Of a stretch of 64,000 bases of DNA, positions 24,185 through 35,169 are shown one piece after another; within the stretch, counting starts at the first letter, position 1; each line of letters begins with the position of its first letter. Made by a program: the position numbers and the translations under genes. This stretch comes from Pestalotiopsis fici W106-1 (lineage: Eukaryota > Ascomycota > Sordariomycetes > Amphisphaeriales > Sporocadaceae): positions 2,828,593-2,892,592 of the forward strand of contig NW_006917097.1 of NCBI RefSeq assembly GCF_000516985.1. The letters are read 5' to 3'. The notes under the pieces are model-generated. The model saw only the letters and a list, made by a program, of their open reading frames with translations. It was not told the DNA's origin and ran no database searches.

Positions 24185-25678
24185 CTACGAAGAGAACGTA
24201 AGATTGTTTACGAAACTGCCAACTGTTGCAGGTATATAATCTGTCGTGACATACCAAGCCGGCTTCGTCATGTTGTCCCAAATGTGCAATCCATTAATGA
24301 CCAGACCTTGAAAGTCAATGAAGTCGATAGATCTATCCTCGGCGTAACCATAGATGGAAGCTGTGTTGACGACGTGATTCAAATCTGGGGTCGACGAGAA
24401 GACTAAATCGCGTATCGTCACATTCTTGATCCCGCGGCCAGGCGCAGTGTTATATTTCGCGTTGTACATGACTCGGAGTGAAAAGAGCATCCCCCACCGA
24501 AAGTTCTCTACGCGAATGTCGTCCAACAGCACATTCTGTATCGTGTTCTCGTCGCCCACGCTGAAAGCAATGGCGCCCTCGTAATCAATCTGCGGCTCTC
24601 TGTGGTCAAGAATGTCAATGTTTTGGAACGTGATGCCGTCCATTGTCTCGGGATCGTCGGGGTTTCCATGCGTGCCAATGTTGATGGGATGGGCGACATC
24701 CGCCCATAGCGAAGAGTCGCGCATTGTGATATTGGAGGAGTTGCCCCACCAATTGTTGCGGTGCTGGTAGAGTGCGATTGAGTCGTCTGAACTTCTGATG
24801 AAAGCCTTCTCCACGAGCACGTTCTGGCTGCAGTAGATATCCATCCCATCACCCCACTGGTGGCTAGTGATACTACGCCAGCCTCGACTATGCACATCGT
24901 GGGACTGCGCAATAAGGAAGCCCCCTGTAGACACAAAGGCGCCGTCAATTGAGATATTACTTGACATTTGTATGTTGATGCCGGCCGACAGAAATCCGCG
25001 TCCTTGGATGATTACATTGCTGGCGTTTGTAATATTCACAGAGGTGCCACTCGGGCTTGGAAACTGTAGATAAGCTCCCGAGGCCAAGTACAATGTCTCT
25101 CCGGAACTCAAGTTAAGGACTTCGGATAGAGTGTGATATCCTGGACCATAGTATATGATATCTTCCCGGCCCGCGGCTTGTTGTTCAGTGATGACATTTC
25201 GTTCAATTTCGCTGGTGAACAAATGAACGACATCGAAGACGTCCTCGTTGATCTCAATGACAATGTTGTTATATGGTTGAGAGACGTTGAACGTGATTGT
25301 CCCATTGACAGTCTCTGGAATGATGCCATAACTGAGAGGCCGTACCCTGACTGAGGAGATCTCTGGAAACACTGTGATGTTTGGAGTAACTGCTATCTGC
25401 ACCGTTCCGTCAAAGTCGAATAGACCGAATTGAGTTGCGTGCTTCTTGGAGCTTCCAGTTGTGGCATTTATTTCTGCTACCGTTGTGGTATACAGGGGCA
25501 CTGTATTCCAAGCCAAGCTTCCAATGGGCCGGGCTTGGACTTGATAGTGAGTCGATGTGCTGGCAGCACTTGGCTGATCTGGGATAACGATGGAAGTGTT
25601 GCCAGCTGCGGCCGTGACGGTATGTAAAAGTAACACGACCAACCAAGAAATATTGTGTGGGAAATATAATGAACACAT
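24185..25678 (-). CDS. Secreted GH28-like beta-helix glycosidase
   Basis: A single-exon gene of 497 residues with a hydrophobic signal peptide (residues about 11-25). Residues 50-165 form a beta-sandwich-like N-terminal part; from about 185 on there are repeated beta-helix rungs (NVIIQGRG, NISIDGAFV, NVLVEKAFI, NITMRDSSL). The catalytic layout of family 28 can be aligned: WGDGMD (D277/D280) with the NxD position, SSDDS (D298, D299) with the DD pair, and GTHG (H337) with GHG. Family 28 enzymes are inverting polygalacturonases and rhamnogalacturonases; the unusual spacing and N-terminal domain mean the substrate may differ, and a related beta-helix family (for example GH49) is an alternative. 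Many N-x-S/T sites agree with secretion. It faces the lyase gene tail-to-tail. Confidence 0.75.
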   Translation of the reverse strand: MCSLYFPHNISWLVVLLLHTVTAAAGNTSIVIPDQPSAASTSTHYQVQARPIGSLAWNTVPLYTTTVAEINATTGSSKKHATQFGLFDFDGTVQIAVTPNITVFPEISSVRVRPLSYGIIPETVNGTITFNVSQPYNNIVIEINEDVFDVVHLFTSEIERNVITEQQAAGREDIIYYGPGYHTLSEVLNLSSGETLYLASGAYLQFPSPSGTSVNITNASNVIIQGRGFLSAGINIQMSSNISIDGAFVSTGGFLIAQSHDVHSRGWRSITSHQWGDGMDIYCSQNVLVEKAFIRSSDDSIALYQHRNNWWGNSSNITMRDSSLWADVAHPINIGTHGNPDDPETMDGITFQNIDILDHREPQIDYEGAIAFSVGDENTIQNVLLDDIRVENFRWGMLFSLRVMYNAKYNTAPGRGIKNVTIRDLVFSSTPDLNHVVNTASIYGYAEDRSIDFIDFQGLVINGLHIWDNMTKPAWYVTTDYIPATVGSFVNNLTFSS

Positions 25679-26177
25679 TTTAACTTATCTGGAACTATAT
25701 TGCCCTGAATAAGAAAGATCTCATTAAGGGATTCGATTCGCAATCCTGCATATCTGTAATTATATCGTAAATATGGCGGACGTGAATCCATTCCAAAATC
25801 CAGATCCCGCAACTTCCCCCGGAGGCGAAAATGATACCCGAGGAGCTGCGCGGGCATATGCCGAGAGTTGCTCCGTTGTGGCGGGGAACTTTGTTCCTCG
25901 TCAAATCAGTTGGTTTGACAACCCACCTCGATTTTGGCAGGTGACTTTGTTTATTCCTGCAGACAAGGAACAAAAGGACTTTAGCACAAATTCAGCAACT
26001 ATCATGAGAACCCTACTCAAAGTTATATTATAAGGAGCAAGATACTGCGTGCCGTGTCAGATTTCAATAATGGCAAACAATAATTCAACTTGGCCAATCA
26101 AGCGAATTGAGCCACCAAGCCACACAACTCTGGCACCAGGCACTTTTTAGTGGCCAACTTCAGTTTCCCCACCATTC
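25679..26177. other. Spacer, no supported gene
   Basis: This is the promoter side of the GH28-like gene and 3' flank of the PrpF-like gene. A plus-strand frame at 25773-26033 has no family resemblance. Confidence 0.4.
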
Positions 26178-27663
26178 TCAACAATAATAGCTAATGCTTC
26201 CCTCAAATAGCCGGCGTACCGTCCGAAACACGGTACAATATTCCAACTTGCAATTGTTATACACGGGTTGGCCTCTTCTCTTCATCTTCACCTCAACAGG
26301 CATGACCCCTTTCCCGTGCTCGATGTGTATTGCCAATGGTTCGCAGTCCAATATATCGGACGCTTCCGCTTCATTTTCATATCTTGGCTTATCCGAGCCC
26401 GGTTCAAAAGACCCTAGCGGGCTAGGAGTTCTCTCTGGCGTAGGAAGAGCTGCCGACTGCATTTTTGATCTTTCTTTTGACGATTGAGGACTCAATCTGT
26501 GCGGGATTGTGCCCGGTATGCAAATGGCAGCCCCGAGCGTGACGGCACCCGTGAGTTGTAAACTGGAGTGTGGAGATCCCATGCTAAACGACAGGACGCG
26601 TATGTCGGCCATGCTAGCAGCCGGCTCCGGTCTCGAGACAATTGCAATCTTTGGTGTTCCCTGCGTGGCGGCCGCCGTCATGGTATCTGGTGCAAGTCCC
26701 ATCATGACGGCGCCTATGCGGCGAATCTCCTCGATGACGTCCTTGTACTCTTGGGACTCTGGTGGGCGGTTCTGCACAATACCTGCGAGCTGCGTAGAGT
26801 CGACAAAAACAAACGGATTGGCTGCATCAATCAAGGTCGCCTCAATAGTAAAGGCTGGGAATATTGACGTTGACTGCACACAGAGTGTGTCGACTTTCCG
26901 ACCCGTAGGGAAAAGAGCTCCCGTCAAACTTCCCTCTGGGTTTTTAAATGCCACCTGAACCTTGCTGCCATATTCGCGCACTCCAGGCAGCTGAAAATCA
27001 CCTTCTTCTTGAAATTGGCCCATCTCATCCAGCTCCAGCGTTTCCACTAGGTGCTGAGATGTATTGGTGTTGAAGACTCGGACATCAAGCTATATTGAAG
27101 GGGGAATTAGATATTGGAGATCATCGATTAAGTCTGCAAGTTCCAAACATTGCATGAAAATTGGTAAATAGGCATACCGTCTTCTGACCTGGCGTCGTCT
27201 TTACTAATCCCTCCTGCACCGCAAATGGTCCCACGCCCGAGGCGATATTTCCACAGTTGCCACTAAGATCAATCTTGTTCTTGCCAACCGCGACCTGTAC
27301 AAAAGTGTACTCGACATCGACGCCGGGGATCTTTGAAGGCGAAACCACGGCCACCTTGGACGTTGTCGAAGATCCGCCGCCAACGCCATCAATCTGTCGC
27401 GGGTCCCCACAACTTGAGCCCATGGCTGCCAGGAGCGGAGCGGACCAGTCCTCTGGGTGCGGCGGTAGCTGATGCCGGTGGAAGAATATCCCCTTGGACG
27501 TTCCCGAACGCATCATGACGGCCGGCGTTACATGTCGGCTTCTTTTGTTCTGCATTGGCTGTAATATGATGGGCGGGAACACGGGTAAGTGTCTTGCTGA
27601 TACACTTAGTAGGCGCTGGGTACCTCCACGGAGTAGTGATGTAGAAACGGCAAACTTCCCCAT
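26178..27663 (-). CDS. PrpF-family isomerase (AcnD-accessory type)
   Basis: Two exons, 27663-27178 and 27089-26178, give 465 residues. The PrpF signatures are clear: RSGTSKGIFF near residues 52-61 (the family's RGGTSKG motif, here with serine), GGGSSTTSKVAVV, and SGNCGNIASGVGPFAV, plus a second lobe containing DAANPFVFV. The fold is that of diaminopimelate epimerase. Bacterial PrpF isomerises 2-methylaconitate in the methylcitrate cycle; fungal members probably act on related unsaturated tricarboxylates, and the substrate here is inferred. The first 45 residues are basic and Ser/Arg-rich, which could be a mitochondrial presequence. No aconitase-family partner is adjacent; the only one in the window is the LeuB-LeuC-LeuD fusion 31 kb to the right. 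Confidence 0.8.
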
Positions 27664-28099
27664 TCGACTTGTAAGAACTCAAGAAAACTAAACAGAAGTG
27701 CGGAAATATTCTCGATTTTTTTATGTAATATCCGCTATAGCAAACGGATCATACCGCGTTTTTCAAGTGAGAAAATATCAAAGGCTGAAATAGATTTCAA
27801 ACAACCCAGAAAAAGAATTCTTGCAACGCGCATTTCCGTTCCCATTTGAAACAATCCGTATTGTCATCGTTATAGAGGCGAATTGGTTATATGTCATGTC
27901 ACCAATACCCAAAACGGTCCGCGGGATCTATCCACCAGCCTTAGGCGAATTTTGCTCCCGCGGCAAGGAGGTGGGTCTACATAGATCCCGCGTACGCATT
28001 ACGCTTAGTCTCTTTCAAGCTTGAAATCACTTGGGTGCTCAGCAAGACCTAGCAATGAATTTTTCGCATGAGAGGTTTTTACTTAATTTCTCTATTTCT
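27664..28099. other. Promoter-side spacer of the PrpF-like gene
   Basis: No coding signal is seen. It contains the inverted repeat described separately at 27920-27992. Confidence 0.4.
27920..27992. repeat. 12-bp perfect inverted repeat, CGCGGGATC type
   Basis: CGCGGGATCTAT at 27920-27931 is repeated as its exact reverse complement ATAGATCCCGCG at 27981-27992, with a further CCCGCGG between them (27958-27964). The core GATCCCGCG also occurs at 33176-33184, upstream of the sugar-type MFS gene. It lies about 260-330 bp upstream of the PrpF-like start. It could be a regulator binding site or a small hairpin; function is not shown. Confidence 0.4.
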
Positions 28100-30871
28100 T
28101 TATATCCAACGGCAAGCATCGATACTATCTAAACCAGATCCATTGAACCCAAACAGGGGATCATCCAGACTCGCCATGGGAATACTATTTGCCTCTCCAA
28201 TCTGCGCCGGGGCCTGAAGTCTGGTACCGTCCATTTCCGACGCGATTCTTAGTGTATTTTGAGGCGTCGGGAGTGGTACCAAGCTACCATGACCTGTCAC
28301 CACATGTTCTTGGCCTTCGTTGAAAGAGTATTGTGTCGGTTGAAAGGCTGTATCCAATACATTCATTTGATCATTGGGCTGGCCTTGGCCTGACAGGAAG
28401 CTTTGTATAATACTGTCAATATCCAACCAGTCAGCATGGGGGGTGGCTGATGGATCCTCCTCCATATCTGGCGGCATCGGCACCTACCCGTTTTCATCTA
28501 GGCCCAAAGGCGATTGCAACAGCGCTGCTGAATCATCATCTCGGTCGTGCGATGGGTTTGTAGCCCGTCTGGCGCCGATATGAATGTGTGGGCCGTCATC
28601 ACCCTCATCTACAACAACGTCCATCCGCTTCATGAGGCTTCTGATGACCGTGTTTGCCCTCTTTACTGCCCAGTTGGTAGATTCATTTTCATTAAAAACT
28701 GCCAGACAAGTCTCCAGGTTGCTGAAAATGGTCGAATCGTGGCGTCTCTTGGCAGCAATTCGCACATGTATAGTAGCTGCGACATATGTTGCATAGGAAA
28801 TTAGATATGGTGCCCTGCTGACTGAAAACGCTGTATCGTATGCGCGTAGGAGCCCGACAATGCTCGAGGCAGCTTTCGCACAGGCAAGAAATGAGTTGAC
28901 AGAGACGGCTCGAAGTGCCGAGTACAGGTGCCCATCAGCGACGAAAGGTCGATGGAGCAATATCACAAGCACATGATACATGGCGCTGAAGATAGTTGTG
29001 AGCGACGTTAGTTTTCCATAACTGGAGTGATGGACTTACTGCAGACTCAAAACATGGGGCGGCGGAAACGTGCTACCTGGTTTCAATGGGTCTAAATCTA
29101 GATGATGTGGTAGAGACTGACGCCACTTTGTAAGCCTTGACTGAATCTTCTCGAGCATGCTGGATAGGTCCAGAGGTGATTGCTCAAAGCTCCTCTCAGC
29201 GTAGATGGTGCTGAGGACATCGCTCATCACGAGAGAGAGCTTGCAGAGTGATTTGAAGGTTGATACACTGTATGCCGGTGACCCTGGATATGTGCGGGAC
29301 TGCGTAGAATATGCAAACGGTGACCAGTTTTACAGCTCCTCATATGTATCGAGGAACTTGATCGGCACTAGAGTGTCTGATTCTTTGATTGTGAATGGTC
29401 GGCCTTGATAAAGACTTTGGATCTTATCAACGACTGCATAATAACTGTTAGGATGCACAGAAAAAGAGAGGGATAGAGGGACGGGAAAATATTTATTTTC
29501 GCATGAAACGTACCAAAAGCTCCCCAAAACACCCGCCTTCGAATCTCCAAGTCTTCGTCTGTGAATTGCCGTGTTCCTACAACATTGACAAGATCAATAT
29601 GCATTCCCAGATCCACAATCATCCTCAATGCGAGTCCGGCATATAGCCAAGCCGCACTGCGCTCGTCGCCAAGAGCAAAAAGGGAATTTGTCATGATAAG
29701 AAGGGCTTGGATGGTGGTGATGTTGCTCTGGTCTAGCGCGCTACCTAGTAGCTGACGAACGCGCTCCCGAAACTTCCAACCAGCTGTACGCACATCCGTG
29801 GGATCCTTGCGAACTTCATGGCGGGGACTAAACTTTGATGCACCATAATAAATGGCATTGAGCAAAAGCTTTGAGAAATAAGGACCGCCACAAGCCATGT
29901 CCCGCATAAATGCTGGCCGATAGGTGACCAAGAAGGAATGGTGCTGTCGGTTCCAGTGAAGAGACAAAAGATGGAGCCCGAGCTCCGGGTCTAGTCCGTC
30001 AAAGTCAAGCTTTCCTGCTCGTAAGTTCAAATTTTCAAGTTGGCCTGGTATACTTATTGTTAATGAGACTTCTCAAAGAATCGAGATGGAAGTGTAACAA
30101 ATGCTTGCAGGTGAACAGAAGGTGGAAAAAGCTCACGTTGCCGTAATGCATTTGCAACCAATCCCGACTCAATCACATCATCGGAAATTCGCGATCCAGC
30201 GTCCTTTGAGGGGTTCAGCTGTAAGTTTTCTTCAAACAGAGTGCTCGTACGACCATGGTAACGAGATTCGCCAGCCGCTGATACAAACATGCGTGGCTCA
30301 GCATTTTGATGATTACGGATCGTGTTTGAAACGGAACTAGATCCGGATCTGGGTGCATTCTGGTTCGAGGACGATGGTGGCGAAGCAGGCCTTTCCGATA
30401 CGGCGTCTCTGCGAGTGTCGTTCGTTTTAGCCCTGGGCGATACAGTAGACCGTCTAGTCGAGGGACGCAGCCTTTGGACTGAAGCCGAGGCCGAGGCTGG
30501 GCCATGATCGATAGGCGTATAGATACACTCTTTTCCATATGTCTTGCAATTATTACATGTTGGCTGATCGTTACTGCATTTGATCTGTGGATCATTTGTG
30601 CGAAGTCAGCGCCAGTAGCATATGTGGTTGATGCAGCCGCGGCAATGACTGATTGGGTATTTGGTGTATGGTACGCAATCATAGACAGAGTACCTAGATT
30701 TCTACATACCTTTCGCCGTCGACAAAAGGTGCACGCTGCCGCGGCCCTCCGTCCAACGCGGGAAGACGGGCCGTCCGTCATGATGGTAGCGTTCCGGTTG
30801 CTGCACCACGAGCAGTGCTGATATGGTTCCGGGGGCACTTCTGTCGGTGCCAAGCGTTGTACGGCATTCAA
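28100..30871 (-). pseudogene. Zn2Cys6 transcription factor with internal stop
   Basis: Five exons (30871-30710, 30584-30137, 30044-29514, 29433-29040, 28985-28100) form one frame of about 806 codons. The zinc cluster spans the first intron: ACTFCRRRK, then IKCSNDQPTC, NNCKTYGKEC. The middle is a fungal-specific regulatory domain (QSNITTIQALLIMTN, then AAWLYAGLALRMIVDLGMH, RRRVFWGAF). In this conserved domain, after DTYEEL, there is an in-frame TAA (29330-29332); the sequence then continues in the same frame with NWSPFAYS and typical C-terminal helices (MYHVLVILLHRPFV). A second in-frame TAG (28484-28486) can be removed by a plausible 75-bp intron (GTAGGT...GACAG), so it is weaker evidence. 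Either stop could come from a glutamine codon by one C-to-T change. An alternative start is 30781. Readthrough or a sequencing error remain possible. Confidence 0.72.
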
Positions 30872-31333
30872 AATACCGTCCGCGGAACACGGAATGTTAT
30901 TTTTACCAAAAGGCGTTGCTCAAAAAATGAGAAATAGAATGAGGGAAAGCTCGCTTGGCTGCCGTGGGTATCCCCGCAGAAAGCTGTAGTGATCACGGGA
31001 CGGAGGGGAATCCTCTCTGCTTCCAAGGCACTTGCCGCGGGTTGTGGGGCTCAACTTAGCATTCCGTGGAGGCAAATAGGAAATGGAATAGGTGTAAGGC
31101 AGTACGTACCATACCCGACTCGTTAAAGCACCAATCCGCCAATGCAATGCAAGCAAAACTGGTTATATTCGAAACAAAATTATCAAATATCACGCCAGAC
31201 AAATTACGCGTCAGAATGAGCATAGGTATATAGTATCACGTGCAGTAGCGTGGTGGTCTGGTGCGATTGACTCGTGGCCATCATTCAGAATGCAGTCAAG
31301 CGAGCTCTGATTTGGGCTACACAGGTCCACCGA
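30872..31333. other. Spacer left of the inversion breakpoint
   Basis: This is upstream of the Zn2Cys6 gene and ends at the left inversion breakpoint. No coding signal is seen; the first part of the plus-strand frame entering the P450 fragment (31274-31333) has no P450 similarity and is probably chance open frame. Confidence 0.45.
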
Positions 31334-32374
31334 GGGGATCTATGCTTTGGAGAATCATTTGGCATGCTAGACAATGCCAGTTATGATCCGTGGATCGAGA
31401 CGCTCAATTCAAGTACCCAGCAGATTGCGTTTGTTCAGTCTATGGTTGGTCTTGGGTTTGGATGGCTCATAGGTCTTTTATTCCGGTTCATCGCTAGCGA
31501 TATCGAGACGCACGCAAATTCGACAAAAGTCAAAATTGATCGCCGGAGGCTCATCACGACAGACCGGTCAGATCTAATTGAACCACTGCTCAAGCTCCAT
31601 GAGTCCGACGTAAGTGACTGGGCCTCTTGTTGTCTGATACTTTCTAATCTCATCAAATGAATAGAAATTGCCAATGCCAAAAGTCATCTCCAATGCTGGT
31701 ACTCTCTTGGCAGCCGGCTCCGAGACAACAGCAACTCTACTGACGGGTGTGACTTATCTTTTATGCAAAACCCCAGAGGCACTGAAAAAGGTGACACAAG
31801 AAGTCCGTGCAGCATATAAATCAGAGGATGAGATCACGCTCATTTCTGTGAGCAAACTTGACTATATGCTTGCATCTCTTGACGAGGCCATGCGGCTATA
31901 TCCACCTGTGGCCATGGGTTTACCGCGCACGATACGCCAAGGCGGAGATCAAGTTGCCGGTCACTTTCTCCCCGAAGGGGTGAGTCGTTGCAATCATCAA
32001 AATCCATCTTAATCTATGCTCAGACTGACCTATTCCCCCAGACTGTTGCTGCTGTTTACCAGTGGGCCGCGAACCGGTCAACGATGAATTTTCACAACCC
32101 ACTCGCTTACCGCCCAGAACGCTTCTTGTCAGACAGACCTGCAGGATTTGACCGAGACCGCCGCGAAGCTATGCAGCCATTCTCGGTTGGTCCTCGCAAT
32201 TGCGTGGGGAAGAATTTGGCAATTGCCGAAATGCGCCAGATTCTTGCCCGTATCTTATTCAGCTTTGACATCGAGCTCGTTGATCCGAATCTTGACTGGT
32301 TGCATGTGGATTACCAAAAGTCGTTCTTTTTGTGGGATAAACCTCCAATGGAGGTTTATCTCACGCCAGTGTAG
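31334..32374 (+). pseudogene. Cytochrome P450, C-terminal part (separated by inversion)
   Basis: Exons 31334-31609, 31665-31979 and 32042-32374 encode the last 306-307 residues of a P450. Similarity starts abruptly at GDLCFGESFGML, a motif normally about 195 residues into the protein. Then come the I-helix AGSETTAT, the K-helix EAMR (ExxR), the PERF element and the heme loop FSVGPRNCVG with its cysteine ligand. The anchor and first substrate-recognition regions are missing here but lie at 43010-42355 on the other strand, ending exactly where this part begins. An open frame from ATG 31274 could produce a 327-residue stub, which could bind heme at most and is unlikely to be a working monooxygenase. 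It resembles the CYP group that includes isotrichodermin C-15 hydroxylase, generally of specialised metabolism. Confidence 0.85.
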
Positions 32375-33392
32375 AATTTACTTGGGTGGCATTCACATCT
32401 CATACCTTGCCTCTCCTGGCTACCATTTTCAAATTTGTACGAGGACTTCTCGACCACGCGATAATTGTGCTTAATAGGGTATGGAAACAAATTTTGCTAC
32501 GCAAATCCGTTATCACAAAGCAAGCATGAAGGGCTTTTTTGTCCAAATATCAGTACCGAGGCTCAAGAATATATCACTTTAACCAAAATGCTTACAAAAG
32601 TCCAAGACATGAAGAGATTGAAACAATGGTGACACTTCATCTGTCAGTATTTTTGTTATTTTAGACCATGAAAGCGACGCAAATAGACCCTTGACTTCAG
32701 CGCATAAAATCCCCTTTGAGTTCTGTTAATTTGTGACACTGAGGGTCTTTGTTTTGCTCGGGTCCGTTTGAATAAGCCTTCTGAATGACTATAAACTATC
32801 CGTCCCTCATCATCGGAAAGGATGCTGTATTTGGAAATGGACGCTCAGTCTTTCCGTTTCGCGATTCTTACAATTTTGGATACTCCCGGCTAAAGCCCGG
32901 GTGCCCTAGTGCATTTATGAGAACATTGTGGCGGTCGGTGTGACACAGTACCCAGGTTTTCGGGATCCCCCATTCACTATCTGAGAGAACCTAGGGGTCA
33001 AATGACTGTCGACGTATGGTGGGATGCGGACGACTCGTCAATGACTACTTTGTACCAGGAAAGACAGAAATATGGGCCGAGACTAGGCTAGGAGGATTCC
33101 TCGCTCCAGGTTTCCCCATCTTTCTAGCCCGGGGTTCTGGGGAAGCCTAGTATAGCCCCCGCGGGTTCGTAATTTGATCCCGCGGAACAGAATCAGCACT
33201 AAGCGCAAACAAATGCCTACTACCACGACACAGGTGCAATCCTCTGTGTTTGAGTGGATAAATAACCAGTTCAAAAGCTCAACGATATATAACATGGCGA
33301 CTAATCGCCATTGGAAAATTTATATGGCCTGTCTACAGGCCTCGACCGCAAAGACCGTTTGATATTCGTATTTATTTCTTGTTTTATTCATC
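32375..33392. other. Spacer within the inverted segment
   Basis: No coding signal is seen. Near 33157-33184 there is a pair of CCGCGGG/CCCGCGG words including the GATCCCGCG core also found upstream of the PrpF-like gene; it lies about 210-235 bp before the MFS start. Confidence 0.4.
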
Positions 33393-35169
33393 ATGAGAGC
33401 TTCAAGGCTAAACCAGAGTCTGAGCACTCCGGCTCCAAAGGAGGTTCATAACTTCCGTATATATATCTTGGCACTAATCAGTAGCATGGGTGCCGTGTTG
33501 TTCGGGTACGATCTCGGCTTTATCGGCACCGCGCTCGAGCTCGAGTCTTTCAAAAAGTGAGCACTTTCAAAACACGTTAGAAAGCATGAGAAGAAGAACG
33601 GGAAAAATTCGAATATTAATCCTGGACCAGAGATTTTGGAATTCTCAATTTATCAAAATCTGAGAAATCAGCTTTTGCGGCCAATGTTGTCTCTCTGCTG
33701 CAGGCGGGTTGCATCATCGGATCGCTTGGCGCAGGTCCCCTGAGCGATAGATTCGGGCGCCGGGTGACCTTGGGCATCACGGCTCTGTTTTACAACGTCG
33801 GCTCGGCCATTCAAACCGGTTCTCATGGGTCAGAGGCTATGCTTCTTGCCGGTAGAGCTATTGGTGGTGTCGGCGTAGGCGCCGCAAGCATGATTGTTCC
33901 GCTATATGTGGCAGAGGCTTCCCCTCCGCACATTCGCGGTGCACTTGTCGGCATATACGAGATTGGCGTGTCTGGCGGTACACTGGTTGGCTTCTGGATC
34001 AACTACGGACTATCCACAAATCTGCCTGCAACTTCAGCACAGTGGATTATTAGCTTTGCTGTGCAACTGATTCCTGGGGTATTTCTGATGCTTGGACTTC
34101 CATTCATTCCCGAGTCACCAAGGTAACTTGCATCGAGCCTCTTTTCTGTGAATGATTCAGCTTTATTGACTTTATTCATAGATGGTTAGCCAGGAACAGC
34201 GGCCAAGAAGCTTGCGTTCGTGTACTGCAGCGATTGCGAAACTTGCCTCCTGATCATCCATTTCTGAGGGAAGAGGTAGACGGCATTCTCCGCCAACTAG
34301 AAGTTGAACGACAGGTTGAGTGCAATACTGGACGTTTTGGTGTTATCAAAGAGGTGCTCAGGCCTGGGAATCGACAACGTCTGGCCATTGGCTCCCTCAT
34401 GTTTATTTTTATGCAAATGGCAGGGTCAAACGCCATCAATTACTATTCGCCGGCCATCTTCAACAGCATTGGACTGACTGGCAGTAATACGGCTCTATTC
34501 GCGACTGGAATCTACGGACTTGTCAGGTTTATCGCCGTGATTATTGCAATGATCTTTGTCGTTGACCGTTTTGGAAGGACGACAACTTTAATGGTTGGTA
34601 GTGGCATTATGGTGAGTCTCGGTATATAGCGTCATGATTCAAAGGACGACACTAACGAAACCCAATTGCAGGCATGCGCCATGTGGTTCATTGGGGCATA
34701 TATCAAAGTTGCATCACCGTCAGCCACGGCCAACACCGCAAAACATATTGATGGCGGCGGATACGCGGCTGTCGTGATGATCTACATATATGCCATTGGA
34801 TGGTGCTTTTCTTGGGCAGGAATTCCTTGGATTTACGCTTCAGAGATCTTTCCTCTCCGCATCAGATCGCCCTGCGTTGCTATTTGTGTGACAATCCACT
34901 GGGTCATGAACTTTGTCATTGCACGGAGTGTGCCATATATGATAAGTAACATCAAGTTTGGTACATACTTCTTGTTTGCGGCATGCATGACAATTGCAAT
35001 CCCCTGGGTCTTCTTTTTTGTACCAGAAACCAAGGGGTTGACTTTGGAAGAAATGGACTGTTTGTTTGCGATTGCATCTGATACAGTCTTGACTGAGGGA
35101 AAGGCGGATAAAGACAAGGCAACTTCCAACGAGATAGAAGACGCAGGAAGAGCTTCGACGCAAGTATAA
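33393..35169 (+). CDS. Sugar-type MFS transporter
   Basis: Four exons (33393-33556, 33631-34122, 34182-34611, 34672-35169) give 527 residues. Motifs of the sugar porter family are present: GAVLFGYDLGFIGTAL in helix 1, GPLSDRFGRRVT in loop 2-3, GRAIGGVGVGAASMIVPLYV, the PESPR motif ending helix 6, QMAGSNAINYYSP in helix 7, and PETKGLTLEEMD after helix 12. Twelve membrane helices are expected. Fungal members with the QMAGSNAINYYSP variant carry hexoses, pentoses, inositol or quinate; the sequence alone does not decide. The start ATG follows a T-rich leader and gives the usual short cytoplasmic N terminus. It lies inside the inverted segment next to the P450 C-terminal part and upstream of a second MFS gene on the same strand. 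Confidence 0.85.

Noticed and set aside
28484..28486. Second in-frame TAG in the zinc-cluster gene as proof of decay
   Set aside because: A 75-bp intron with GTAGGT donor, CTGAC branch and GACAG acceptor would remove it and keep the frame, so it is not counted as a lesion by itself.
31274..32374. The plus-strand P450 as a naturally short gene with start at 31274
   Set aside because: The 20 codons before 31334 have no P450 similarity and the missing N-terminal half is found at the other end of the inversion.
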